From: Nymphaea colorata
Lineage: Eukaryota; Streptophyta; Magnoliopsida; Nymphaeales; Nymphaeaceae
Direction: 5' to 3'
Assembly: GCF_008831285.2 (NCBI RefSeq)
Contig: NC_045143.1
Span: 11,109,503-11,173,502 of the forward strand
Length of the DNA: 64,000 bases
Shown here: positions 35,776-48,349 of the stretch, in pieces
How the letters are laid out: the number at the start of each line of letters is the position of its first letter
Position numbering within the stretch: position 1 is the stretch's first letter
Program-made: the position numbers and the translations under genes
Notes under the pieces: model-generated
The model's input: the letters and a program-made list of their open reading frames with translations, nothing else
The model's database searches: none
What the model was told of the DNA's origin: nothing

Positions 35776-38700
35776 ATGGGGGACAAGGGCGAGGTTTTGG
35801 AGGCCATTCTGAAGGAGGCTGTTGATCTGGTAGTTTTCTTGTGTTTTGAACTTTTTTTGTTTTTTTTTTTGTTTCATCTTGAACCCTTGCCTCTTCTTAC
35901 TCTTCTTCCGCATACCTGGTTCTCTTCCTGGTTCCTTGATCTGTATGTTGTTCCGGCTGGTGTTGTAGGAAAACATTCCTATCGAAGAAGTCTTTGAGAA
36001 CTTGAGATGTACTAAGGAGGGGTTGTCAACTCAAGATGCGACAGAGAGATTGGAAATTTTTGGGCAGAACAAACTCGAGGAAAAGAAGGCAATCGCTCCT
36101 CCTTGTCCAGTTCCTTTTTTTCTCACTTGTGTTCTTCATTTCCCTTAAATTCCGTGCTGCAAGATTGGGTCTAACTTTTTGTGGTCGAATTTTTCAGGAA
36201 AGCAAATTTCTTAAGTTTCTAGGATTTATGTGGAACCCATTATCTTGGGTCATGGAAGCAGCTGCCATTATGGCCATTGCTCTTGCTAATGGAGGGGTAT
36301 GTTGCTGATACTGCCCATTATTTTTCTTCTTGCACTGAAAAATGGGCTTCTTGCTTCACCTCTTTTACCATATCTTTTTTGGGTTCTTTTGTTTAGGGTA
36401 AACCTCCCGACTGGCAAGATTTTGTGGGGATCATAACGCTTCTTCTGATCAATTCTACCATCAGCTTCATTGAGGAAAATAATGCTGGCAATGCGGCTGC
36501 AGCTCTCATGGCTCGCCTTGCTCCCAAGGCGAAGGTAGCTATTCCTTTGTACACCTCACACTCGATGTCTCCGTGTGTGTGGTTTTTGTGAGTGTGTGTG
36601 TGCGTGAGAGAGAGAGGGAGAGAGACTCTATGTGTCTTTGCCCTTTTTTTTCTTGAAATGTTTTATTTTTGCGTTTTTGTCTTGTTTTTTTTTTCTTTTT
36701 CTTTTCCTTTTCAAATGGTTTGAATTGGTGGCCGTGTTTCCTTCTTCAAATGGTACTAAGTTTGGTGTATATGGTTTTCTTCTTCTTCAACTGGTTTCAA
36801 ATCGGAGTATGCCTATAAGGGATTATTCTCCTACAGATCGTTAAAAATCGGTACATATATGTCATGTTGGGGCCGCCGCACACAAATAGTTTAAAACTGA
36901 AAAAAAATGTATAAATCTGCATTATTGTCTGAAAAGGTGCTGAGGGACGGGAGGTGGAGCGAGGAAGAAGCATCCATTTTGGTTCCTGGCGACATAATCA
37001 GCATAAAACTGGGAGACATTATCCCTGCTGATGCCCGTCTCCTTGAAGGAGATCCGCTCAAGATTGATCAGGTAGTACCTCATCTCTTGTTAGTTCAGTT
37101 CATACCTCGTGTTTTCAGTATCTTATGTTTGTTGAGGATCTAACGTGCTTTATGGATTCATAGTCTGCACTTACTGGTGAGTCCCTGCCCGTAACCAAAG
37201 GCCCCGGCGATGGGGTTTATTCTGGCTCTACCTGCAAGCAAGGAGAGCTTGAAGCGGTGGTCATCGCCACTGGTGTTCATACCTTCTTTGGCAAAGCTGC
37301 CCATCTTGTTGATTCTACTAACCAAGTTGGTCACTTCCAAAAGGTGACTGTTGATGCACTTCCTTTTGAATCTTATGGATTTGTTGGTCTGGCTTTTGTG
37401 TCTGAATTGTGGGATATTTCATGTTAACAGGTTTTGACTGCAATCGGGAATTTCTGTATATGCTCGATTGCTGTGGGTATGATAATAGAGATAATTGTCA
37501 TGTACCCCATTCAAGATCGCAAGTACCGTCCAGGAATAGATAATCTTTTGGTGCTTTTGATCGGTGGAATTCCAATAGCCATGCCAACAGTTCTGTCTGT
37601 TACGATGGCAATCGGATCCCATCGACTTTCTCAGCAGGTTGGCCTTGGAACACCGGCTCTTCTTTGGAAAACGTGTGCACTTTTTCTTGATTGTCTGACG
37701 TCAAGAAATGTTTTAACTGAAGGGTGCAATCACAAAACGGATGACTGCAATAGAGGAAATGGCAGGGATGGATGTTCTATGCAGTGACAAAACAGGGACG
37801 CTGACATTGAACAAGCTGACTGTCGACAAAAATTTGGTTGAGGTTAGCTGTGAAACTGCAAATTAATAGTAACCTCTCTCTCTCTCTCTCAATCTAATTG
37901 TAACCACTGCTACATACTATGCATCTGCATATGCTCAGGTTTTTGCTAAAGGGGTTGACAAAGACATGGTCATTCTAATGGCTGCAAGAGCTTCTCGAAC
38001 TGAAAATCAAGATGCCATTGACACAGCCATTGTTGGGATGCTGGCTGACCCAAAAGAGGTAATTTAGCTTTGTCTGCATTTGTCCCTTTCCTGAACTCTG
38101 TCTCATTGCTGTCATTTTACCTTTTGTTTGTGTTCTTGTGAAAAGGCAAGAGCTGGCATCCAGGAAGTTCATTTTCTTCCGTTCAACCCAACAGACAAAC
38201 GGACTGCATTAACATATATCGGCAGTGAAGGGAGAATGCACCGCGTCAGCAAAGGTGCACCTGAGCAGGTAATGTGGGTGATGAATGATTCATTCTAATG
38301 TTTTTTTTTGTTGTGATGACATCTTGCTGATTATTGACCACAAAACCATAGATTCTTAACTTGTCGCACAACAAGTCAGAAATTGAACGTAGGGTCCACA
38401 CAGTGATTGATAAGTTTGCAGAACGAGGACTTAGATCCCTTGCTGTTGCATATCAGGTACTTTTATGGGATTGGTCAAGTCATATGGTATCACAGAGTTC
38501 TACTGATCATGACAATGTGTTGCACTTTGGTACCTTTGCAGGAGGTGCCTGATGGCAGAAAAGAGAGCCCTGGAGGGCCATGGCAGTTCGTTGGCCTAAT
38601 GCCTCTGTTTGATCCACCTAGGCATGATAGTGCAGAGACAATTAGGAGGGCACTCAATCTTGGTGTTAATGTTAAAATGATCACTGGTATGCGTTGGCAG

Positions 38701-41700
38701 TTATATCTTGCCCTTCATTCTTTACTGTTAGGATGTTATCATGCGCATACATTTAAGTCCCAATGTTCATACTTCATACAAGTATGTCATGATTCCTAAA
38801 CAGTACAAAATATGGATGCTTGAAGGCTGTGCATATACTTATGGCGTCTTATGACATATTAAGGTATCTTTAACCTTTAAAGGTGCCAAATGCGGCATCT
38901 TTTTTTCCCTAGTCAAGTATTCCTAAGTCCCCCTTATGCAGCAAACAATTCAATTGGTTTTCTTTATTAGGAGGGCTATATAGGTCACTACTTTTCACTA
39001 GGTGATGCTGCGATGGGTATGATTTAGATGCTAGTCAGACATGATTTCTGCAAATTGTATATTTCTGTAGACCTAACTAGCTCTGTAACATTGATTTCTT
39101 ATAACGATAATGTGTGATTGAAGCACAACGACAAGTTTAAGATTGTCATGATTTTTTCATGTTCTGTGTAACTTAAGTCAAAGTGCACCTAGGCACTGCC
39201 TTTTCGGATAGGCTGGGCCACCTAGGCTCACTTAGTCAGAAAAATGTTTTAATTTTTTTCACTTAAGTCAAAAAATGTTTTGATTTTTTTTTCTCGTATT
39301 TTCTTCTTCTTCTTTTTTCCTGTTTCTTTTTCGTTTTTTCTCCTCTTTTTCTTCTCATTCTCTTTCTTCTCTTCTTCCTCCTCATTTTTCTCCCTTTTCA
39401 TATATGCTTTTGCCCCAGCTAGGCGCTGCCTTTGCACTTGCATAGGCACCGGCTAGGCCTTTTTTGAAGGCCACTGCCGGGGCTTACCTAGCATTCTGAC
39501 CACTAGGCTGGATATAGAAGTTTGAATTATGGTACTATGGATTACAAAACACCTTCCATATTCTGGCAATAATTTTTTCAGTAGCTGGCAGTGAACCAAT
39601 TGAGTATTTCTAATGTTAGTTCGTGAAGCCTGTTGTGTGCGAGCAAATGTTTTATGTGCAGAACATCACTGTTGGATTCTTCTGGTTGTGACACTTATCA
39701 TGTTCCACAAATTCCATAATATATCATGATTTTTTATATTATGTACAATCAATTTTGATTCTAATGTTTGCGTAAAACATGTGAGGCTTCATCCACGCGA
39801 ACTCTGGCACAATTATCTTAAGATGCAACTTTACAAATAGCATTTATAAAATACAATAACTAGTGTATAGGTTTGGAAGAAGGAAAAGATTTCACATCTT
39901 AGGCAATTTTAATCCATAATAGTGTGTTGCTGTAAAGAAATTAATGGTTCCATAATGATCCTTTTAAACTTTTTTTAGGGGATCAACTTGCAATTGGTAA
40001 GGAGACAGGCCGCCGCTTGGGGATGGGAACAAATATGTATCCATCTTCTGCCTTGCTTGGACAAAACAAGGATGAGTCACTTGCTGCTTTGCCTATTGAT
40101 GATCTGATTGAGAAGGCTGATGGATTTGCTGGTGTCTTTCCTGGTAAGTGTTTTTTGCTCTTTCTGAAAGTTGGAGCTTTTAGTTTGTCTTGGGGTTAGT
40201 TGGCTATGATTTATTCTTTTCTTTCTGTATCTTGTATTCCACTCTTTTCCTCCCTTTGCAGAACACAAATATGAGATAGTAAAGCGCTTGCAAGCAAGAA
40301 AGCATATTTGTGGAATGACTGGTGATGGTGTGAACGATGCCCCTGCCCTGAAGAAGGCAGACATTGGGATTGCCGTCGCTGATGCAACTGATGCAGCCCG
40401 CAGTGCTTCTGACATTGTTCTTACTGAACCTGGTCTAAGTGTTATTATTAGTGCTGTACTAACTAGCCGTGCAATATTCCAGAGGATGAAAAATTACACG
40501 GTAGTATATGAGTGATATTTGTCTTTCTTGTACAAACTCTGTCTTGTTTTGAGGCATGCATATGCAGTTTCTAATAGTATTTGGTTTGTTTCCTGCAGAT
40601 CTATGCAGTTTCCATTACTATCCGTATTGTGGTATGTGCTTTACTTGCACTTGATTTGATCGCACATGTTTAAATGCACCTGTTATGTCATGATCATTTA
40701 TGTTTATGTTGTTTACTTGAAGTGTTTGAGTTTATGGGTAATTCCTGTTCATTTATGTATTTTTGTTTATTATTTGAAGTGCTTGAGTTCATGGGTAATT
40801 CCTAGGCAGATGTTATTTATTGATCATGGTTTGTCTTGAAGTTGTGGCCCATATGCTCATTAAAGTATTTTTCCTTTTCTGTGATGTCAAGTCTAAGTTC
40901 TTATCTTTAAGTTTTTGTGTACAGCTTGGTTTCATGCTGTTGGCCCTCATATGGAAATTTGATTTCCCTCCATTTATGGTCCTGATCATTGCCATCCTAA
41001 ATGATGGTTAGCATTCTCTACCTAAGTGCTACATTGTTACTCTCTTGTGATTTCCCCTGCTTTTGTTTTGCAAAATCATGGTTAGTCCTCGTCATTTTGC
41101 CTTATCATGTGAAAAATATTATATATTACCGTCTCTTGAACGGCACTTCGTTGCCTTCTTTACTTGATTAGGTACAATTATGACAATATCAAAGGACAGG
41201 GTGAAGCCGTCTCCTCTTCCTGACAGCTGGAAGTTGGCCGAGATATTTGCTACTGGTATTATTATTGGCAGTTACCTGGCTATGATGACTGTGATTTTCT
41301 TCTGGGCAGCTTATAAGACAGACTTCTTTCCGGTATGGTGTTTGAATAACTTTTTTTTTTCCCCTATAGCCTCCGGAATTCGCTTGCCATGCATGCTAAT
41401 AAATTTTCAGCATTTTGCTGTGGGACATTTTTATGACCTGTCAAACAAGCTGATGTTCTGTTGACTCGGAGGATGGTATTTCACTGATTCATGTAAAGGC
41501 ATTAATAAGTTTTATAGGATGTGCAAAGCACAACATTGGACAATGTCCAAGCTACATTGTATCTGGATTGCATGTTTTGCCATGAAACTTAAGGAGATGG
41601 GCAGGAAATTGACAACTATTCCAAGGAAATAGGGATGCCCAGGTGATGTAGTATCTCATATATTTCATTTGGGAAACAGCCACTAATAGTTCTCACATGG

Positions 41701-43907
41701 CCTGGCGGCCTTGGCTGGGAGATATGTCTGAATCTCAAGTCTAATGTCAACAGTTTCTTAGTTTTGTCTGGGCCTCATGCCAAATCCAGTTCTTGTATCT
41801 GAAACCCAGTTGGCAACTTGTATTTGTAATGCTTTCACCACATAAATCTTCAGTGATGGTTCTAAAGAGGGTCTTGTGAAACCGTAAAAATTGTTCAAGT
41901 CAATACTTAGTGTATATTTCCCACAGATTTACATTAGTTGCAGACATTGTTTGGGCTTCTCTAGCTTCTGCTTGACTTTTTTTTTTTTTAATGGGTGATC
42001 TGTTTTTTATTTGTTTGATTTTTGTTATTAATGACAACATTTCAGTATGGCTGTCAGTATTTTCTTTTTTCCTTTTGTAGGTCCACTCACTGTTTTAGCT
42101 CTGTTCATTTTTTGTGCCAGCGAATTTTCAAGGTTTCCAGTCTTCAGGACACAGCAACAGATGATTTCAGGAAACTTGCTTCAGCAATTTATCTGCAAGT
42201 CAGTACAATAAGTCAGGCCCTTATATTTGTCACTCGTTCTAGGAGTTGGTCATTCGTTGAGCGTCCTGGTTTGTTGCTTGTTAGTGCCTTTGTTATCGCT
42301 CAGCTGGTAAGTCCTGCTCTCTTTTCTTAATCCCTTAATTATGCTTCAAATTTTGGGAAGCATAACTTGAATTTATTGCAGGTTGCTACGTTGATTGCAG
42401 TATATGCAAGTTGGAGTTTTGCAGCCATTGAAGGAATTGGCTGGGGATGGGCAGGTGTTGTTTGGCTGTATAACATCATCTTCTACATACCTCTTGATTT
42501 TATCAAGTTCATTATCCGTTATGCTTTGAGTGGAAGGGCCTGGGATCTTGTTCTTGAGCAGAGGGTAGGCATCCTTTAACATGTTCATGTTGATTACTTT
42601 TTCAAGTTACGTGTACTTCACAAGAGTATTTACCTTGGCTTGTAAGTTGTGGCCTGCAGATTGCTTTCACCAGGCAGAAGGACTTTGGAAAGGAGGCAAG
42701 GGAACTCAAGTGGGCTCATGCTCAGAGAACTTTGCATGGATTGCAACCACCTGATACTAAGATGTTCGGTGACAGATCCAGTTTCACAGACCTCAATCAG
42801 ATGGCTGAAGAGGCAAAACGACGAGCTGAGATTGCAAGGTTGGTCATTCTCTTTTATCTTCCCGTTTAATTGCCTATGGCAGTAACCTGTTCACTTACAA
42901 GTTGTGTTAACCTTAAAGTTTGTTGAGAAGTTTGTATTGCAAGGTTGGTCATTCTCTTTTCTCTTCCCGTTTAATTGCCTATGGCAGTAACCTGTTGACT
43001 TACAAGGTGTGTTAGGCTTAAAGTTTGTTATTTTTATAATTCATGCTAACTTTTTATGGCTGTGAATCTACGAGTCAAAAATTGAAGGGCGGGAGAATTT
43101 ATGTTAATTGTGTTCTAAAAGGTTTAAGTTACATACATAAAAGAAAGGAATATTTGTTATCCTCATTTTTCCTAATTGGCTGTGCCTAAGGGCATATCGG
43201 TTGAAGTAGATATCCTCAGGTTTTGAAGGAATTGCACGTATAGATTTTGTGAACCAAAGACTCAACATTTGTGGAAAAGGTTAAAAAACATTTCTAGTGG
43301 ATAAAGTTTCCGGTGTTGATTCAATGAATGCTTCCTAACAGTTTGTTATTTGACGTGACATGTATGCACTATTTTGAGACAGTTGTCTTTCTTAGGCAAG
43401 CACCTAGTCATTTTTGGAAGGATGTGAGGTTTTCTTTCCACCAGCCAACAGTCAAGACTGTCAAACCTTTTTGCTAGCTATATCTATTTCTTCATTGACG
43501 GAATGAACACATCCAAAGATAGCAAAACCAGTACAGCTTTCACTGCATTGTATCTTTGCAAACAAAAAAAAAAAAGCATCTAAAAGCTGGCAGGCATTCA
43601 CTGGACACTGACCTTGAAGCGGGTGATTCATCAATTATCTGATTCTTGTTTTGTCATGCATGGAGATTCATTCTACTCTGTAAACGATGTTTTTTGTGTC
43701 TATGGTCCTTTCATTCTTTTTTGTCCAATGCACACTTACAAGTGAGGGAGAGATGAATTGGAGACTAGGGGTAACTAACGCACTCCTTTTCCATTATGAC
43801 TTTTGTGCAGGTTAAGAGAACTGCATACTCTGAAAGGGCATGTGGAGTCCGTGGTAAGATTGAAAGGCTTGGACATTGATACAATTCAGCAAGCCTACAC
43901 TGTCTGA
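35776..43907 (+). CDS. AHA11: Plasma-membrane H+-ATPase (P3A-type proton pump), 21 coding exons
   Basis: Pumps H+ out of the cell at the cost of ATP. The coding exons I assign are 35776-35829, 35969-36088, 36198-36296, 36397-36534, 36937-37071, 37164-37343, 37431-37637, 37723-37842, 37939-38058, 38146-38268, 38352-38456, 38542-38686, 39979-40143, 40262-40500, 40599-40631, 40925-41006, 41172-41332, 42121-42306, 42382-42564, 42660-42838 and 43811-43907. They join in frame to 956 codons plus TGA. Visible motifs are LTGES (185-189, actuator), CSDKTGT with phosphorylated Asp333, GDGVNDAP (591-598), the M2 Asn110, M5 Arg659 and M6 Asp688 of the proton path, and C-terminal YTV with penultimate Thr955 for 14-3-3 binding. 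ATG 35776 is the first in-frame ATG. The sequence [18 protein letters not shown] and the end IQQAYTV fit the AHA4/AHA11 subfamily; the symbol marks that resemblance and is not a proven orthology. Intron 2 has a GC donor; all others are GT-AG. Confidence 0.96.
36089..36197 (+). other. GC-AG intron (intron 2 of the H+-ATPase gene)
   Basis: Exon 2 ends ...GAAAAGAAG at 36088 and the intron begins GCAATC. The acceptor TTTTTCAG ends at 36197 and exon 3 opens GAAAGCAAATTT. The family sequence EEKK-ESKFLKF fixes this junction to the base. No nearby GT keeps both frame and conserved residues. GC donors are a small minority of plant U2 introns. Confidence 0.85.
38687..39978 (+). other. Long intron 12 of the H+-ATPase gene with a probable inserted element
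   Basis: This intron is 1292 bp, while most others in the gene are about 85-400 bp (introns 17 and 20, at 0.79 and 0.97 kb, are the other long ones). About 39175-39505 holds GTGCACCTAGGCACTGCC and GGGCCACCTAGGCTCAC at one side and CAGCTAGGCGCTGCC and CACCGGCTAGGCCTTT at the other. A pyrimidine tract (39285-39400) lies between them. CCTAGGC-rich ends of this kind occur in plant MITE-like repeats, so a small transposon insertion is likely. The splice sites are intact (ACTG|GTATGC and TTTTAG|GG). Confidence 0.5.
42839..43810 (+). other. Last intron of the H+-ATPase gene, with 105-bp tandem duplication
   Basis: The intron starts at the donor GCAAG|GTTGGTC (42838/42839) and ends TTTTGTGCAG at 43810. 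A direct duplication with period 105 bp begins with the last bases of exon 20: ATTGCAAGGTTGGTCATTCTC occurs at 42831 and again at about 42936, and is followed in both copies by TCTTCCCGTTTAATTGCC. The donor sequence is therefore present twice (42839 and 42944). Confidence 0.85.
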
Positions 43908-44650
43908 CTGAAGACTTCATGTTGCATGCACCTCTGCCGGGCTCTGCTCTTATTTATTTGGTTGTATTTTTCTGGATTCTATATGTCATATAAAAATATG
44001 TTTTTATATTATCAGGCTGTAACTAGATGCATTTTATGCCGTGTATTTTGCCCTTCTGCTGATTCAAGGATGAGGTTGTCTGTACCTTCTGATTTTGTCT
44101 GGGGCATGAGAGTGGATGTCAGCCTTTTCACACTGAATCTGCTGCCCCCTGCCTTGTCCCCACTTGTGTGGGGGATGCAATGGTTGAGGAACAGGACATG
44201 TGTTGTACTCGCCTTCTCTTATCTACTTGTCTATTACGACCTCAGCCGTGTGTTTTTCACCATTTCTTTCCCTCGTTTTTGCCTTCTGCTTGGTTTGTAT
44301 TTATGCAAAGGGATGCAAGCCTTTATGATGATCGTGGCATGTGGGGTCCTCTCTGCCCACTTGTGGGTGTGTTGTTGGATGAGATAGTTTGGCTTTTATT
44401 CATAGTGCAGCTGGTACAGTGGGGAAGAAATATGGACCATATGGAAGTTTTCTGTGCACTCTTTATTTTCTCTCTTTTTTCTATAATGTGCTTGATGCAG
44501 CTCAAGCCTAACATGTCATGCTGTGGGTTGCCATGTCTGTTGAGGTCATCTCCTGATTATTTCCCACTAATGCTTATTATGATCAGTTGGATCCATTTAC
44601 ATCTTTGCTAGTCATTGTTCCTGTTTTGAAAGAAACGACTTTTTTCTATT
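43908..44650 (+). other. Probable 3' untranslated region of the H+-ATPase gene
   Basis: T-rich sequence follows the TGA. No canonical AATAAA is obvious, so the cleavage site is not placed. The overlapping open frames at 43926-44611 (153 and 147 codons) arise because T/G-rich sequence has few stops; they match no family. Confidence 0.5.
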
Positions 44651-47600
44651 CATGATTGCTTTTACATCTGAGGTATGTTAAGTACATGTCTGAGATTCTC
44701 TGGAAAATAGTACTTTACTGTCAAGAACTAAAGTATGCTAGTTTAAAACTGAACCATAAAAAAGACATTGGCAAAGTTCAAGAGCCATGCGAAAGTCTAT
44801 CCAACCTCAAGTTTGCACGATATGTTTGACCAAGTCTAAGCAACCAAACAATGTTATCACTGGCTGGTTCATTTCCCCAGATAAGCAAAAACAAAAGCTT
44901 CTAATATTAAAAGGCTATTTGTGCGTAGTTTTCTTTGTAAACGCGTGAAATTTGTCCTTTTATTGTTGTTTTCCGGCAGTTCGGGTTTTTTTCTTCATTT
45001 TTTACACCAAAGAGAGAAAGCGAGAGATGCAAACGAGTATCGAATGAGTTAAAAAATTTATATTTGAGCTGGCAAATGTAGTACTGTGCATCTATTTCTT
45101 TGTTCTTCTAAACTTTTCCTCCACAAAATAATCCACTGTTTTAACTGTTCCACCAGACCTAACCTGCTCGTCTTTGGCTTGAGCAAAAATTGATGGCCAT
45201 GGAGATGAAGCCACTAATTGCCTACCTACCAACAATGACACAATCAATTGCATCAAACCCTTTGTGTCTGCAGGCATTATAAAAAAATGATTGGACACAA
45301 AGCATGTAACTGAAGTTCTGTCATGTTTAGGGGACGTTAATGGGATCGGATGGTGGATTTTGTCCATGATGTACGTTCGATCCAAGTTGATGATTTTCAT
45401 GAGAGCCTTTTCTAAGGTGATATTGGGGCCCATACGGAGCCACCACTAAACTAGTACTTTTTAATTACTTTAAGATAGTGGCACCAAAAGCGTGTTGGTT
45501 GTGCTTTTAATGCAGCCTTTAGCTTTAATAAGTAAGAAAGAAAAGGAAAAGAAGGCACTAAAGCCAAGTATTTATGTTCACTTTTCATTTAATCTGCTTA
45601 GTACTTTGAAATAGACCAAGAATTCCACCAACAATTCCAACCCTTATGCAGTTCTCTAGGAACTTGGCTGATTCCAGTTGCTGAAATCTTTGAATTTTGT
45701 TGCCTAGGTTTGTGGAAGAAGCATAGCTGGTTTCTGGATAATTATTGCCCGCAGTACTAGTTACAGCCTGATAATATAACTCATGCTAAGAGAAGCACAT
45801 CAGTTATAGAATTCTTGAACCTTTTCAATTTGGAGGTCTTAAAATAACCTATCTACTGGCTAAGTGTATGGAACCCTTGTTGGCTGCTGTTATACCTTCA
45901 CAATCCACCTGCAGAATTGTAGTCGATTCGTCAATGAATTGTTTTGGTGGCCATGAGAAAGCCAGTCAGAGCTCGCATAAGCTCTGTCCATGAGAAAGCC
46001 AATCAGAGCTCGCATAAGCTCTGTCCTATTTTGAACTTAATGGATATCTTATAGAAGCCTCAATTACTTGATTCAAACATTACTTCCCCTTTCAAAATAG
46101 TAGGAGGCCATAAGTTAGTTAAGAAAAAGAAAAAAGGGTGATCCAATTTGTAAAAGCGTGACAAACCCGTTGCAAGAGTCCATATCACCGCTGGGAATCA
46201 CATTTATTTGCAAGTTTGAAGGTAAGGGAACCAATTTTCACAAATAGGAGTGAGTCCGCCCTTGATAAAAAAACACTTGATTGGGTTCAAACTACTAAGC
46301 CTTAATGACAATACCATAACACAGCTTAGGCAAAACCATTGAATTGAAACTTGATTCCAAGTCTTCCTTCAACTTGGTATTTTTCACGTTCCCCTCTTTA
46401 CCACCTTCTGTGGTTGGTTAAAGAGTTGGACTTAAAGGGGTTAAACCAAAGAATGTAAACAGTTGTCCCAAGAGGCATGACTCAAACCAGCAGGCTGAGG
46501 CGCGTCATGCAGTACATCTCCAAATCCATACATGAGGGGTTATGGTCCTGTAGCAAAAATAGTTAAAGCATGTGAAAATCTCATCGCCTGGCACCAACAC
46601 AACTCTAGACCCTAAAGGCAAAGAAGAGAGAAGTGGAGGGATGAATCTTGGGCCCTTGTTCGGGATGGAGGATAAACTTCGTGCTCACTTACTCACCCAA
46701 AAGGATGTAAAGTTCAATTATTACCGTGTATTTATATCAACAAGACTTGTCAAGATCGAAATAAAACTTGATAAAGATCGTCAACCTGACCCCAGTTTGC
46801 ACCTACGCGTTTTTCATTCTCTATTTATTAGGAAATTTTAATCTTATGTCCAAGGAATAATTATTATGAAAGTCAGGTATTTTAAAGAAGGGGTCAAGTG
46901 GGGTCACCAAGTTGACCCGTTCACGTGTTTCTATGAACGTGTTTCTACTGATAGATGGCACATCGGAAAGTGAGGTTATGTTACTCACTGACTTAAATTG
47001 TTCATGTGTCTTTAACGGTAAATGTGGAACATGTCATTTTCGAACGGGACACCGACAAGTATAATATATTTTAATATTAATTAAGAATTTGTAACATACA
47101 ATAATTTTAAATAATTTCTAATAATAAAAATACTAAAATTTTGTTTTCTTTTGGTAAAAGAACTTTAGAAAAATCCATGTTCACGTGTCCTATCATCTCA
47201 AAAATGATAATAATACTAATAATTCACGAGTTGGACTTGCATCAGACCACGAAGTGAGGCCTCCTTTACAGCTAGCTGGTCGACGCAGATCATTGCTTGA
47301 AAATCAGCACTGCGGAAACAGTAACGTTTCATTGTCAGTCATCATGTCCATGTGACATAGAATGTTTTATTATAATTGTGTATTATTCATTTAGTGTGAT
47401 TCAATTACATATTTAGCGTGTACCAAAATTAACAAATTCATGCCTGACATTGGCATTGATTAGGATAAATCTATAATATTGGTATCCATTTTTTTGTGCT
47501 CTAATTCTGAAAGAATAATTATGTCATTTCGTTAAAAAAGAACCATTCACTGACAAATTTAATGTCGAAAACTAATTTGAAATGCTTAAGTAGCAGTGAA

Positions 47601-47825
47601 ACTGTTTTAAAACAGGTCAAATGCTAAAAAGAAAAAAAAAACCTTCACCAATTTGTACTTTTGTTGTATACCTGTATGCAAGTTACATACGTTGCTCGGG
47701 TTTATATAATACTTTAAATTTCCATAATTTTCAAAGGAAAAGCCAACGCTTAGAAATATCAAGAGATTTCCTCTGAATTGTTAAGAAAGCGGAAGCAATC
47801 AAAGCACCACTTTCAAGAACTGTTA
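44651..47825. other. Intergenic; one short tandem duplication
   Basis: CCATGAGAAAGCCAGTCAGAG at 45951 is repeated at 45988 (period 37 bp). Each unit contains the imperfect palindrome AGAGCTCGCATAAGCTCT. A 113-codon - strand frame (45092-45433) resembles nothing known. No RNA gene or transposon domain is recognised. Confidence 0.5.
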
Positions 47826-47830
47826 GAAAT

Positions 47831-48340
47831 TGTTAGCTAAAAGAATGACTTGTCTGCACGTTTTCTTCTTGTGCTCCTAAAGGAATGACCTGCCGGCACG
47901 TCTTCTTCTTGTGCTCCTATAAATGACACGCATATAACACAAGAGCAACATAACAACTAATCCACCACTTGTTTCTTCAAGTGGTCACAAGACATGACAC
48001 AAGACAGCAAAGATAAGAACACACTTGAAAGCCTTCCTCACTCAAGTTTGGCCAACCCCAAAGGGCCATATATATACACATAACAAAAAAAAACTGAAAA
48101 AGAAATGACATGACTCTTGGTGATTCCACTGTGTCTATAATTAACATGACTCTTGGTGATTCCACTATGGCCATTATTGACATATGCATTAAAAACAAAA
48201 AACTGAAAATTAAAATAAGCAAGGTGAATGGGCACTTGTCATGGCACGATGGAACTTTTGGGGAACCCAAAAGTTGAACCCTTCACCTTCTTCATAAAGA
48301 CATGCACACGTTTTTTATTTTTTTGCATTAACTTTCATCA
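47831..48340 (-). repeat. 3' LTR of the copia element (510 bp, with two internal duplications)
   Basis: It is longer than its partner by 117 bp. AARGAATGACYTG...TTCTTCTTGTGCTCCT is duplicated at 47840-47918. The segment CATGACTCTTGGTGATTCCAC is also duplicated, at about 48109 and 48145. The other LTR has one copy of the second unit and lacks most of the first. Confidence 0.9.
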
Positions 48341-48349
48341 CTTCCCCTT

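Noticed and set aside
43926-44611. Two overlapping + frames of 153 and 147 codons after the pump gene
   Set aside because: They lie in the probable 3' untranslated region, overlap in different frames and match no family; T/G-rich DNA has few stops.
45092-45433. 113-codon - strand frame as a gene
   Set aside because: No recognisable domain and no conserved neighbour; the length is compatible with chance.
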